Shown: piece by piece, positions 31,137-44,422 of the stretch
How positions within the stretch are numbered: the stretch's first letter is position 1
Layout: each line of letters opens with the position of its first letter
NCBI GenBank assembly: GCA_040954595.2
Contig: CM082595.2
Span: 8,060,001-8,124,000 of the forward strand
Reading direction: 5' to 3'
From: Balanoglossus misakiensis
Lineage: Eukaryota; Hemichordata
DNA: 64,000 nucleotides
Made by a program: the position numbers and the translations under genes
The notes under the pieces: generated by a model
Database searches by the model: none
What the model was told of the DNA's origin: nothing
What the model saw: the letters and a program-made list of their open reading frames with translations, nothing else

Positions 31137-32343
31137 TAGGGCCCAAGCCCAGCAGGCTTGGGCCCTATTGGTATTACTGGGGTTTTTACGGGCCCAAGCC
31201 AAGCCAGGCTTGGGCCCGTATTGGTTTCGTTGGGGTTTTTCTTTCTTTCTTTCTTTATTCTTGGTTCATTTCTTTCGCGCTCTAGATCTCAGACACCGCT
31301 GCAGGTACAGTTCTCAAACTTGCTACAGTGGTCAAGGTCAATGAGTAGATGTGCAGTGACTTGTGAATACTTAATTAGTCACGTGACATGGCGGCCATAT
31401 TGGATTTTCTGAAAAATGCAAATCTCAGATCTCAGAAACTACAAGTCAGATCGACTTCAGATTTGGCGTGCTGGTAGTATACCCTCTGCCCATCATTTTT
31501 GTAATTGGATATTTTGCTGTCAATGTTGCAGTTTTTTTGCTACAGTTGTTTTTCTGAAATCTGGTCAAAATTTCAAAAATCTTCTTCTCCAGAACCGGTG
31601 ATAACCGAGACACGCCGTTTGGGTTATGTGGTCACCTAACTGATGTCTATCAAGTTTGCGAAGATCATTGTGATTGGTCAAAGATTATGGCGGCCATATT
31701 GAATTTTCGAAAAACCATAGTAAAACTTCAAAAATCTTCTCCTCCAGAACGGGCGATAACCGAGTCACAAGATTTGGTGTGTGTGGTCATTAAACGGATG
31801 TCTATCAAGTTTGCGAAGGGGAATGTGATTGGTTGAAGATTATGGCGGCCATATTGGATTTTGTGAAAAACGATTAAAAAGTAAAAATTCCTTTTCTAGC
31901 CTAAAAATTGATAGCACAGAAATTCTTTTTATGGATATGAATCATCATATGACAAGAATAAGCTATAAATATTTTAGTAATTTTGGCAATGACCTTTGAC
32001 CTTCTTTTGACGAATCATTTTTCTGCATATCTAATTCCAGGCTAACCAATAGGGCTATAAGTTTGGTTTTTGATGTATGTGGATTTGTATGTGATCAAAA
32101 AATTTTGCTACTTTTCATGACCCCTTTGACCTCTGGTGACCTCATTAAATATGCATATACCTAATTACAGATGAACCAATAGACCTAGAGGTTTTGTTTT
32201 TGTTATACATGGACCAGTATGGGGTCAAAATATTTTGCCCAAATGTTGGGTGACCTCGGGTGACTTTTGACCTACTTAACACTATATTAGCATCAGATCA
32301 GATAATAGAGCTTGGGCCCGGACAATGCTGCTTGCAGCTTTAA
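31137..32343 (+). repeat. array copy 3, type-2 head, two hairpins
   Basis: Hairpins are at 31,138-31,166 (AGGGCCCAAGCC arms, loop CAGCA) and 31,188-31,219 (ACGGGCCCAAGCC arms, loop AAGCCA). A CTTT tract precedes the type-2 head with its ATGGCGGCCATATTGG words. The body is short and the tail reads GCTTGGGCCCGGACAATGC...TTTAA. Confidence 0.85.
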
Positions 32344-33992
32344 TTCTTCTACTTCTTCTTCTTCTTCTTCTTGTGTCGTTTTTTTGTCCAGCTACATCTT
32401 GAAAACGGCTGAACCTACAAATCTCACATTTGGCACAATGGTGCAGGCCTATGAGAGCTTGTGCAGTACCCTTGTGAATGTGTAATTAGTCATGTGACCT
32501 GATGACCATATATGGGCAAAATTTTCAAATCGGCCTTATTTGCATATGCATGAAGATATCAAAATTCTTTTAGCAACTTTTACGGACCATATGGCCAGGG
32601 TTCTACATGCCAAATATCAAAGCCATAGGCCATGTCAATTTTGAGAAGAAGATTTTTAAGTATTATTTTTCATATTTTTCGACCAAGCCATGGGCCTATA
32701 CTTTCCATAGTTAAGCTAAGACCACATATTATTTTGGATAAATATGCAAACATATCTCAAAATCTGTTGGGCCGATCAAGTCCAAATTTGCTGTGCAGCT
32801 AGCCTAGCATTTATCAATCATTTTAAGCAGAAAAAATTAATATGAAAAATAGACCGATTTTTTTATATTAATTTTTTTATTAAATTTATCCCTTTTCTTA
32901 TACCTCTATGGTTAAGCTATGTCCATGTCTTATTGTGGAATTCTGCTCTGTGCAATAGTCCTGTACAGTGACTGTCTATTGGTCAGTGAGCACAATGGCA
33001 CCAAAATAAAAGGCAAAATTTTAGGCTCACCTGTAACACCTGCTTAACTCATTAATTATGTGCATACCTAATTCTGGGCTAACTAAGAGGGCTAGAGGTT
33101 TCGTTCTTGTGGGACATGGACCAGTATAGGGTCAAAATTTCTTGCCCAAATTTTGCTTGACCTCAGGTGACCTTTGACCTACTTTACCAGATCTTGGCAT
33201 CCAGAGCAGGTACAGACTTGGCGTTTGGAGGGTTAGGACTTAAATTGAAAAGCCAAAATGGGGGTCACCTGTGACACCTGTATATCTCATCAATTATGTG
33301 CATACCTAATTCCAGGCTAACCAATAGGGCTATAGGTTTGGTTTTTGTTGAACATGGACCAGTATAGGTTCAAAATTTCTTGCCCAAATTTTGCTTGACC
33401 TCAGGTGACCTTTGACCTACTTTACCAGATCTTGGCATCCAGAGCAGGTACAGACTTGGCGTTTGGAGGGTTAGGACTAAAATTGAAAAGGCAAAATGGG
33501 GGTCACCTGTGACACCTGTATATCTCATTAATATGTGCATACCTAATTCCAGGCTAACCAATAGGGCTATAGGTTTGGTTTTTGTTGAACATGGACCAGT
33601 ATAGGTTCAAAATTTCTTGCCCAAATTTTGCTTGTCCTCGGGTGACCTTTGACCTACTTTACCAGATCTCGGCATCCAGAGCAGGTACAGACTTGGTGTT
33701 TGGAGGGTTGGGACTAAAGTTGAAAAGCCAAAATGGGGTTCACCTGTGACACCTGCATATCTCATTAATTATGTGCATACCTAATTCCAGGCTAACCAAT
33801 AGGGCTAGAGGCTTCGTGCTTGTGGGACATGGACCAGTATGGGGTTAAAAATAATTTGCCCAAATTTTAGGTGACCTCAGGTGACCTTTGACCTACTTTA
33901 CCATATCTTGGCATCCAGAGCAGATATGCTTATTGCTATGTTGCTATGTGCTATGTTGGCTTGGGCCCGCTATTGCTGCTTGCAGCTATATT
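32344..33992 (+). repeat. array copy 4, type-1 head, no hairpin
   Basis: It begins directly with the CTT tract after copy 3's TTTAA end. There are four body units, each with an ACCTTTGACCT word, and the tail ends TATATT. Confidence 0.85.
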
Positions 33993-35635
33993 CTTCTTCT
34001 TCTTCTTCTTCTTGTGCCGTTTTTTTCGTCAAGTAGATCTTGAAATCGGCTGAACCTACAAATCTAAAACTTGGCACAATGGTGCAGGCCTATGAGAGCT
34101 TGAGCTGTACCCTTGTGAATGTTTAATTAGTCATGTGACCTGATGACCATATATGGGCAAAATTTTCAAATCGGCCTTATTTGCATATGCATGAAGATAT
34201 CAAAATTCTTTTAGCAACTTTTACGGACCATATGGCCAGGGTTCTACATGCCAAATGTCAAGGCCATAGGCCTTGTCAGTTTTGAGAAGAAGATGTTTAA
34301 GTATTATTTTTCATATTTTTCACCCAAGCCATGGGCCTATACTTTCCATAGTAAAGCTATGACCACATACTATTTTGGATAAATATGCATACATATCTCA
34401 AAATCTGTTAGGCCAATCATCTCCAACTTTGGTGTGCAGCTAGCCTAGCATATGTCAATAATTTTAAGCGAAAAAAAATAATATGAAAAATCGACCGATT
34501 TTTTTATATTAATTTTTTTATTAAATTTATACCTTTACTTATACCTCTATGGTTAAGCTATGTCCATGTCTTATTGTGGAATTCTGGTTTGTGCAATAGT
34601 CCTGTACAGTGACTGTCTATTGGTCAGTGAGCACAATGGCACCAAAATAAAAGGCACAATTTTAGGCTCACCTGTAACACCTGCTTAACTCATTAATTAT
34701 GTGCATACCTAATTCTGGGTTAACTAAGAGGGCTATAGGTTTCGTTCTTGTGGGACATGGACCAGTATAGGGTCAAAATTTCTTGCCCAAATTTTGGGTG
34801 ACCTCAGGCGACCTTTGACCTACTTGCCTATATTTCGGCATCTAGAGCAGGTACAGACTTGGTGTTTGGAGGTTTGGGACTAAAATTGAAAAGCCAAAAT
34901 GGGGGTCACCTGTGACACCTGCATATCTCATTAATTATGTGCATACCTAATTCCAGGCTAACCAATAGGGCTATAGGTTTGGTTTTTGTTGCACATAAAC
35001 CAGTATAGGGTCAAAATTTCTTGCCCAAATTGTGCATGACCTCAGGTGACCTTTGACCTACTTTACCATATCTCGGCATCCAGAGCAGGTACAGACTTGG
35101 CGTTTGGAGGGTTGGGACTAAAATTGAAAAGCCAAAATTGGGGGTCACCTGTGACACCTACCTACCTCATTAATTATGTGCTTACCTAACTCCAGGCTAA
35201 CCAATAGGGCTATAGGTTTGGTTTTTGTTGAACATTGACCAGTATAGGGTCAAAATTTCTTGCCCAAATTTTGTATGACCTCAGGTGACCTTTGACCTAC
35301 TTTACCATATCTTGGCATCCAGAGCAGGTACAGACTTGGCGTTTGGAGGGTTGGGACTAAAATTGAAAAGGCAACACTGGGGGTCACCTGTGACACCCGC
35401 CTACCTCATTAATTATGTGCATACCTAATTCCAGGCTAACCAATAGGGTTATAGGTTTGGTTTTTGTTGAACATGGACCAGTATAGGGTCAAAATTTCTT
35501 GCCCAAATTTTGCATGAACACAGGTGACCTTTGACCTACTTTACCATATCTTGGCATCCAGAGCAGATATGCTTATTGCTATGTTGCTATGTGCTATGTT
35601 GGCTTGGGCCCGCTATTGCTGCTTGCAGCTATATT
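33993..35635 (+). repeat. array copy 5, type-1 head, no hairpin
   Basis: There are four body units. The head and first units are nearly identical to those of copy 22, which starts near 62,850. This implies recent copying over about 28 kb. Confidence 0.85.
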
Positions 35636-37182
35636 TACGGGCCCAAGCCAAGCCAGGCTTGGGCCCGTATTGGTTTCGTTGGGGTTTTTTACGGGCCCAA
35701 GCCAAGCCAGGCTTGGGCCCGTATTGGTTTCGTTGGAATTTTACTTTCTTTCTTTCTTTCTTTCTTTCTTTATTCTTGTGTCAATTCTTTGACCCACGAG
35801 ATCTCAGACACCGCTGCAGGTACACTTCTGAAACTTGCTACAGTGGTCAAGGTCAATGAGTAGTCGTGCATTGAACCCTTGAATTTTTAATTAGTCACGT
35901 GACCTGGCGGCCATCTTGGATTTTCTGAAAAAATGCAAATCTCAGATCTCAGAAACTACAAGTCAGATCGACTTCAAATTTGGCATGCTGGTAGACTACC
36001 TTCTGCCCATCATTTTTGTAATTGGAAATTATGCTGACAAAGTTGCAGTTTTTTGCTACAATTTTTTTTCTGAAATCTGGCTTAAATTTCAAAAATCTTC
36101 TTCTCCAGAACCGGTGATAACCGAGACACAGGGTTTGGTGTATGTGGTCACCTAACTGATGTCTATCAAGTTTGCGAAGATCATTGTGATTGGTCGAAGA
36201 TTATGGCGGCCATATTGGATTTTCGAAAAACCCTAGTAAAATTTCAAAAATCTTCTTCTCAAGAACCGGCGATAAACGAGTCACAAGATTTGGTGTGTGT
36301 GGTCATTAAAAAGATGTCTATCAAGTTTGCTAAGAAGAATGTGATTGGTCGAAGATTATGGCGGCCATATTGGATTTTGTGAAAAACCATTAAAAAGTAA
36401 AAATTCCCTTTCTGGCCTAAAAATTGATAGCACATAAATTCTTTTTAAGGATATGAATCATCATATGACAAGAATAAGCTATAAATATTTTGGTAATTTT
36501 GACAATGACCTTTGACCTACTTTTGACGCATCCTTTTTCTGCATATCTAATTCCAGGCTAACCAATAGGGCTATAAGTTTGGTTTTTGATGTATGTGGAT
36601 TTGTATGTGATCAAAAAATTTTGATACTTTTCATGACCCCTTTGACCTCTGCTGACCTCATTACATATGCACATACCTAATTACAGATGAACCAATAGAC
36701 CTAGAGATTTTGTTTTTGTTATACATGGACCACTATGGGGTCAAAATATTTTGCCCAAATGTTGGGTGACCTCGGGTGACCTTTGACCTACTTTTCCATA
36801 TCTTGACATCCACAGCAGATACAGCCTTGGCGTTTGGAGGTATGGGGCCATAATGAAAAGCCAAAGTTTTTGGTCACCTGTGACACCTGCTTAACTCATT
36901 ATTTATGTGCATACCTAATTACGGGCTAACCAAAAGGGCTAGAGATCTGGTTTTTGTTGAACATGGACCACTATGGGTCAAAATTTTCTGCCCAAATTGT
37001 GGGTGACCTCTGGGTGACCTTTGACCTACTTAACACTATATCAACACCAAACATAGATATAAACTTGATATTTCATGGGATAAAACACAGCATTATGTTT
37101 CTACTCATTAATTATGTGCATATCTAATAATCAGATCAGATAATAGAGCTTGGGCCCGGACAATGCTGCTTGCAGCTTTAAT
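35636..37182 (+). repeat. array copy 6, type-2 head, two hairpins
   Basis: Two identical ACGGGCCCAAGCC-type hairpins (35,637-35,668 and 35,691-35,722) are followed by a CTTT tract. The head has three GATTATGGCGGCC or CTGGCGGCCAT words. The body is longer than in copy 7 and the tail ends TTTAAT. Confidence 0.85.
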
Positions 37183-38290
37183 CTTTCTTTCTTTCTTTCT
37201 TTATTCTTGGTTCATTTCTTTCGCGCTCTAGATCTCAGACACCGCTGCAGGTACAGTTCTCAAACTTGCTACAGTGGTCAAGGACAATGAGTAGATGTGC
37301 AGTGACTTGTGAATACTTAATTAGTCACGTGACATGGCGGCCATATTGGATTTTCTGAAAAAATGCAAATCTCAGATCTCAGAAACTACAAGTCAGATCG
37401 ACTTCAGATTTGGCGTGCTGGTAGTATACCCTCTGCCCATCATTCTTGTAATTGGATATTTTGCTGTCAATGTTGCAGTTTTTTTGCTACAGTTGTTTTT
37501 CTGAAATCTGGTCAAAATTTCAAAAATCTTCTTCTCCAGAACCAGCGATAACCGAGTCACGCCGTTTGGGTTATGTGGTCACCTAACTGATGTCTATCAA
37601 GTTTGCGAAGATCATTGTGATTGGTCAAAGATTATGGCGGCCATATTGAATTTTCGAAAAACCATAGTAAAACTTCAAAAATCTTCTTCTCCAGAACGGG
37701 CGATAACCGAGTCACAAGATTTGGTGTGTGTGGTCATTAAACGGATGTCTATCAAGTTTGCGAAGGGGAATGTGATTGGTTGAAGATTATGGCGGCCATA
37801 TTGGATTTTGTGAAAAACGATTAAAAAGTAAAAATTCCTTTTCTAGCCTAAAAATTGATAGCACAGAAATTCTTTTTATGGATATGAATCATCATATGAC
37901 AAGAATAAGCTATAAATATTTTGGTAATTTTGGCAATGACCTTTGACCTACTTTTGACGCATCATTTTTCTGCATATCTAATTCCAGGCTAACCTTTAAG
38001 GCTATCATTTTGGTTTTTGATGTATGTGGATTTGTATGTGATCAAAAAATTTTGCTACTTTTCATGACCCCTTTGACCTCTGCTGACCTCATTAAATATG
38101 CACATACCTAATTACAGATGAACCAATAGACCTAGAGGTTTTGTTTTTGTTATACATGGACCAGTATGGGGTCAAAATATTTTGCCCAAATGTTGGGTGA
38201 CCTCGGGTGACCTTTGACCTACTTAACACTATATCAGCATCAGATCAGATAATAGAGCTTGGGCCCGGACAATGCTGCTTGCAGCTTTAA
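37183..38290 (+). repeat. array copy 7, type-2 head, no hairpin
   Basis: It begins with the CTTT tract. It is nearly identical to copy 3 throughout the head and short body, which suggests one was copied from the other. Confidence 0.85.
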
Positions 38291-40222
38291 TTAGGGCCCA
38301 AGCCCAGCAGGCTTGGGCCCTATTGGTATTACTGGCTTTTTAGGGCCCAAGCCCAGCAGGCTTGGGCCCTATTGGTATTACTGGCTTTTTTTAGGGCCCA
38401 AGCCCAGCAGGCTTGGGCCCTATTGTTTTTACTGGAGTTTTTAGGGCCCAAGCGCATGCAGCGCTTGGGCCCTATTGGTATTATCCTGGTTTTTACGGGC
38501 CCAAGCCAAGCCAGGCTTGGGCCCGTATTGGTTTCGTTGGGGTTTTTCTTTCTTTCTTTCTTTCTTTCTTTCTTTATTCTTGGTTCATTTCTTTCGCGCG
38601 CTAGATCTCAGACACCGCTGCAGGTACAGTTCTCAAACTTGCTACAGTGGTCAAGGTCAATGAGTAGATGTGCAGTGACTTGTGAATACTTAATTAGTCA
38701 CGTGACATGGCGGCCATATTGGATTTTCTGAAAAAATGCAAATCTCAGATCTCAGAAACTACAAGTCAGATCGACTTCAGATTTGGTGTGCTGGTAGTAT
38801 ACCCTCTGCCCATCATTTTTGTAATTGGATATTTTGCTGTCAATGTTGCAGTTTTTTTGCTACAGTTGTTTTTCTGAAATCTGGTCAAAATTTCAAAAAT
38901 CTTCTTCTCCAGAACCGGCGATAACCGAGTCACGCCGTTTGGGGTATGTGGTCACCTAACTGATGTCTATCAAGTTTGCGAAGATCATTGTGATTGGTCG
39001 AAGATTATGGCGGCCATATTGGATTTTCGAAAAACCATAGTAAAACTTCAAAAATCTTCTTCTCCAGAACGGGCGATGACTGAGTCACAAGATTTGGTGT
39101 GTGTGGTCATTAAACAGATGTCTATCAAGTTTGCGAAGGGGAATGTGATTGGTCGAAGATTATGGCGGCCATATTGGATTTTGTGAAAAACGATTAAAAA
39201 GTAAAAATTCCTTTTCTAGCCTAAACATTGATAGCACAGAAATTCTTTTTATTGATATGAATCATCATATGACAAGAATAAGCTATAAATATTTTGGTAA
39301 TTTTGGCAATGACCTTTGACCTACTTTTGACAAATCATTTTTCTGCATATCTAATTCATGGCTAACCAATGGGGCTATAAGTTTGGTTTTTGATGTATGT
39401 GGATTTGTATGTGATCAAAAAATTTTGCTACTTTTCATGACCCTTTGACCTCTGGTGACCTCATTAAATATGCGCATACCTAATTAATGATGAACCAATA
39501 GACCTAGAGGTTTTGTTTTTGTTATACATGGACCAGTATGGGGTCAAAATATTTTGCCCAAATGTTGGGTGACCTCGGGTGACCTTTGACCTACTTTTGC
39601 ATATCTTGACATCCACACCACATACAGCCTTGGCGTTTGGAGGTATGGGGCCATAATGAAAAGCCAAAGTTTTGAGTCACCTGTGACACCTGCTTTACTC
39701 ATTATTTATGTGCATACCTAATTCCGGGCTAACCAAAAGGGCTAGATGTCTGGTTTTTGTTTGACATGGACCACTATGGGTCAAAATTTTCTGCCCAAAT
39801 TTTGGATGACCTCAGATGACCTTTGACCTACTTTTGCATATATCGGCATCCAAAGCAGGTACAGCCTTGGCATTTGGAGGTATGGGGCCATAATGAAAAG
39901 CCAAAGTTTTGGGTCACCTGTGACACCTGCTTTATGCATTATTTATGTGCATACCTAATTCCGGGCTAACCAAAAGGGCTAGAGGTCTGGTTTTTGTTGG
40001 ACATGGACCACTGTTGGTCAAAATTTTCTGCCCAAATTGTGGGTGACCTCTGGGTGACCTTTGACCTACTTAACACTATATCAACAACAAACATAGATAT
40101 AACCTTGATATTTCATGGGGATAAAACACAGCATTATGTTTCAACTCATTAATTATGTGCATATCTAATAATCAGATCAGATAATAGAGCTTGGGCCCGG
40201 ACAATGCTGCTTGCAGCTTTAA
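38291..40222 (+). repeat. array copy 8, type-2 head, five hairpins
   Basis: Hairpins lie at 38,293-38,321, 38,342-38,370, 38,393-38,421, 38,443-38,473 and 38,495-38,526. The first three have AGGGCCCAAGCC arms. The fourth has AGGGCCCAAGCGC arms and the fifth ACGGGCCCAAGCC arms, each perfectly matched. This is the richest hairpin cluster in the window. The body has four diverged units. Confidence 0.85.
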
Positions 40223-41359
40223 TTCTTCTTTTTTTTCTTGTGTAGTTTTTTCGGCCAATAGGATCTTGAAAACGGCTGAACCTACAAATTTCAAACTTGG
40301 CAAAATGGTGCAGGCCTATGAGAGCTGGTGCAGTACCCTTGTGAATGTTTAATTAGTCATGTGACCTGTTGACCATATATGGGCAAAGTTTTCAAATGGG
40401 CCTAATTTGCATATGAATTGAGATATCAAAATTCTGTTAGGATACTTTCTGGACCATGTGGTCAGTATCCAACATACCAAATATCAAGGCTGTGGGCCAA
40501 GTCTATTTTGAGAAGAAGACTTTTAAATATTATTAGTTTTTCATATTTTTGGACCAAGCCAAGGGCCTATACTTTCTATAGTTAAGCTATGACGCTATGT
40601 CCACGTCTGTGCAATGGTCCTGTACAGTGACTGTCTATTGGCCCGTGAGCAGAATGGGACCAAAATAAAAGGCAAAATTTTGGGCTCACCTGTAACACCT
40701 GCTTAACTCATTAATTATGTGCATACCTAATTTTGGGCTAACTAATATGGCTAGATGTTTTGTTCTTGTGGAACCTGGACCAGTATGGGGTCAAAAAATT
40801 TTGCCCAAATTTTGGGTGACCTCAGGTGACCTTTGACCTACTTTCCTATATCTCTGCATTCAGAGCAGGTACAGACTTGGCGTTTGGAGGGTTGGGACTA
40901 AAATCGAAAAGCCAAAATTGGGGGTCACCTGTGACACCTGCTTATCTCATTAATTATGTGCATACCTAATTCAGGGATAACTAATAGGGCTAGAGGTTTT
41001 GTTCTTATGGCACATGGACCAGTATAGGGTCAAAATTTTTTGCCCAAATTTTGGGTGACCTCAGGTGACCTTTGACCTACTTAACCATATCTCAGCATCC
41101 AGAGCAGGTACAGCCTTGGCGTTTGGAGGGATGGGTTGAAAATGAAAAGTGAAATTATTAAGTCACCTGTAACACCTGCTGAACTCATTAATTATGTGCA
41201 TACCTTATTCCAGGCTAACCAATAGGGCTAGAGGTTTGATTTTTGTTGAACCTGGACCAGTATGGGGTCAAAATTTCTTGCCCATCTTTTGGGTGACGAC
41301 ATATGACCTTTGACCTTCGGCTTAAGCTTGGGCCCGTCATCGCTGCTTGCAGCTATATT
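40223..41359 (+). repeat. array copy 9, type-1 head with internal deletion
   Basis: There is no hairpin. The head lacks the segment carrying AAAAATCG-AC-CGATTTTT that the other type-1 heads share. There are three body units, and the tail reads GCTTGGGCCCGTCATCGCTGC. Confidence 0.85.
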
Positions 41360-42771
41360 TCTTTTTCTTCTTCTTCTTCTTCTTCTTCTGTCGTTTTTTC
41401 GGCCAGGTAGATCTGGAAAACGGCTAAACCTACCAATTTCAAACTTGGCACAATGGTGCAGGTCAATGAGAGCTAGTGCAGTACCCTTGTGAATGTTTAA
41501 TTAGTCATGTGACCTGATGACCATATATGGGCAAAATTTTCAAATTGGCCTTATTTGCATATGAATGGACATATCAAAATTCTTTTAGCAAGTTTTACGG
41601 ACCATATGGCCAGGGTTCTACATGCCAAATGTCAAGGCCATAGGCCATGTCAATTTTGATAAGAAGATTTTTAAGTATTATTTTTCATATTTTTCGCCCA
41701 AGCCATGGGCCTATACCTTACATAGTAAAGCTATGAACACATATTATTTTGGATAAATATGCATACATATCTCAAAATCTGTAAGGCCGATCATCTCCAA
41801 CTTTGGTGTGCAGCAAGCCTAGCATTTGTCAATAATTTTAAGCAAAAAAAAATAATATGAAAAATCGACCGATTTTTTTATATTAATTTTTTTATTAAAT
41901 TTATACCTTTACTTATACCTCTATGGTTAAGCTATGTCCATGACTTATTGTGGAATTCTGGTCAGTGCAATAGTCCTGTACAGTGAGTGTCTATTGGTCA
42001 GTGAGCACAATGGCACCAAAAAAAAAAGGCAAAATTTTAGGCTCACCTGTAACACCTGCTTAACTCATTAATTATGTGCATACCTAATTCTGGGCTAACT
42101 AAGAGGGCTAGAGGTTTCGTTCTTGTGGGGCATGGACCAGTATAGGGTCAAAATTTCTTGCCCAAATTTGGGGTGACCTCAGGTGACCTTTGACCTACTT
42201 TCCTATATCTCGGCATCCAGAGCAGGTACAGACTTGGCGTTTGGAGGGTTGGGACTAAAGTTGAAAAGCCAAAATAGGGGTCACCTGTGACACCTGCATA
42301 TCTCATTAATTATGTGCATACCTAATTCCAGGCTAACCAATAGGGCTATAGGTTTGGTTTTTGTTGAACGTGGACCAGTATAGGGTCAAAATTTATTGCC
42401 CAAATTTTGCATGACCTCAGGTGACCTTTGACCTACTTTACCATATCTTGGCATCCAGAGCAGATACAGAATTGGCGTTTGGATGGTTGGGACTAAAATT
42501 GAAAAGCCAAATTGGGGGGTCACCTGTGACACCTGCCTACCTCATTAATTATGTGCATACCTAATTCCAGGCTAACCAATAGGGCTATAGGTTTGGTTTT
42601 TGATGAACATGGACCAGTATAGGGTCAACATTTCTCGCCCAAATTTTGCATGACCTCAGGTGACCTTTGACCTACTTTTCCATATCTTGGCATCCAGAGC
42701 AGATATGCTTATTGCTATGTTGCTATGTGCTATGTTGGCTTGGGCCCGCCATTGCTGCTTGCAGCTATATT
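41360..42771 (+). repeat. array copy 10, type-1 head, no hairpin
   Basis: There are three body units. Its last 600 bp are almost identical to the end of copy 13. Confidence 0.85.
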
Positions 42772-44422
42772 CTTCTACTTCTTCTTCTTTTTCTTCTTCT
42801 TCTGTCGTTTTCTTTGGCGAGGTAGATCTGGAAAACTGCTAAACCTACCAATTTCAAACTTGGCACAATGGTGCAGGCCAATGAGAGCTAGTGGAGTACC
42901 CTTGTGAATGTTAAATTAGTCACGTGACCTGATGACCATATATGGGCAAAATTTCCAAATCGGCCTTATTTGCATATGAATGGAGATATCAAAATTCTTT
43001 TAGCAACTTTTGCGGACCATGTGGTCAGTGTCCTACATGCCAAATGTCAAGGCCATTGGCCATTCCAATTTTGAGAAGAAGATTTTTAAGTATTATTTTT
43101 CATATTTTTTACCAAGCCATGGGCCTATACTTTCCATAGTAAAGCCATGACCACATATTATTTTGGATAAATATGCATACATATCACAAAATCTGTTAGG
43201 CCGATCATCTCCAACTTTGGTGTGCAGCTAGCCTAGCATTTGTCAATAATTTTAAGCGAAAAAAAATAGTATGAAAAATCGACCGATTTTTTTATATTAA
43301 TTTTTTTATTAAATAATACCTTTACTTATACCTCTATGGTTAAGCTATGTCCATGTCTTATTGTGGAATCCTGGTCTGTGCAATAGTCCTGTACAGTGAC
43401 TGTCTATTGGTCGGTGAGCACAATGGCACCAAAATAAAAGGCACAATTTTAGGCTCACCTGTAACACCGGCTTAACTCATTAATTATGTGCATACCTAAT
43501 TCTGGGCTAACTAAGAGGGCTAGAGGTTTCGTTCTTGTGGGACATGGACCAGTATAGGGTCAAAATTTCTTGCCCAAATTTTGGGTTACCTCAGGTGACC
43601 TTTGACCTACTTTCCTATATCTTGGCATCCAGAGCAGGTACAGACTTGGCGTATGGAGGGTTGGGACTAAAATTGAAAAGCCAAAATGTGGGTCACCTGT
43701 GACACCTGCATATCTCATTAATTATGTGCATACCTAATTCCAGGCTAACCAATAGGGCTATAGGTTTGGTTTTTGTTGAACATGGACCAGTATAGGGTCA
43801 AAATTTCTTGCCCAAATTTTGTATGACCTCAGGTGACCTTTGACCTACTTTACCATATCTTGGCATCCAGAGTAGGTACAGAATTGGCATTTGGAGGGTT
43901 GGGACTAAAATTGAAAAGGCAACACTGGGGGTCACCTGTGACACCTGCCTACCTCATTAATTATGTGCATACCTAATTCCAGGGTAACCGATAGGGTTAT
44001 AGGTTTGTTTTTTGTTGAACATGGACCAGTATAGGGTCAAAATTTCTTGCCCAAATTTTGCATGACCTCAGGTGACCTTTGACCTACTTAACCATATCTT
44101 GGCATCCAGAGTAGGTACAGAATTGGCGTTTGGAGGGTTGGGACTAAAATTGAAAAGGCAACACTGGGGGTCACCTGTGACACCTGCCTACCTCATTAAT
44201 TATGTACATACCTAATTTCAGGCTAACCAATAGGGCTATAGGTTTGGTTTTTGTTGAACATGGACCAGTATAGGGTCAAAATTTCTTGCCCAAATTTTGC
44301 ATGACCTCAGGTGACCTTTGACCTACTTAACCATATCTTGGCATCCAGAGCAGATATGCTTATTGCTATGTTGCTATGTGCTATGTTGGCTTGGGCCCGC
44401 TATTGCTGCTTGCAGCTATATT
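42772..44422 (+). repeat. array copy 11, type-1 head, no hairpin
   Basis: The CTT tract includes an irregular CTTCTACTTCTTC. Head and body are nearly identical to copy 18, including the unusual GGCAACACTGGGGG body variant. Confidence 0.85.
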
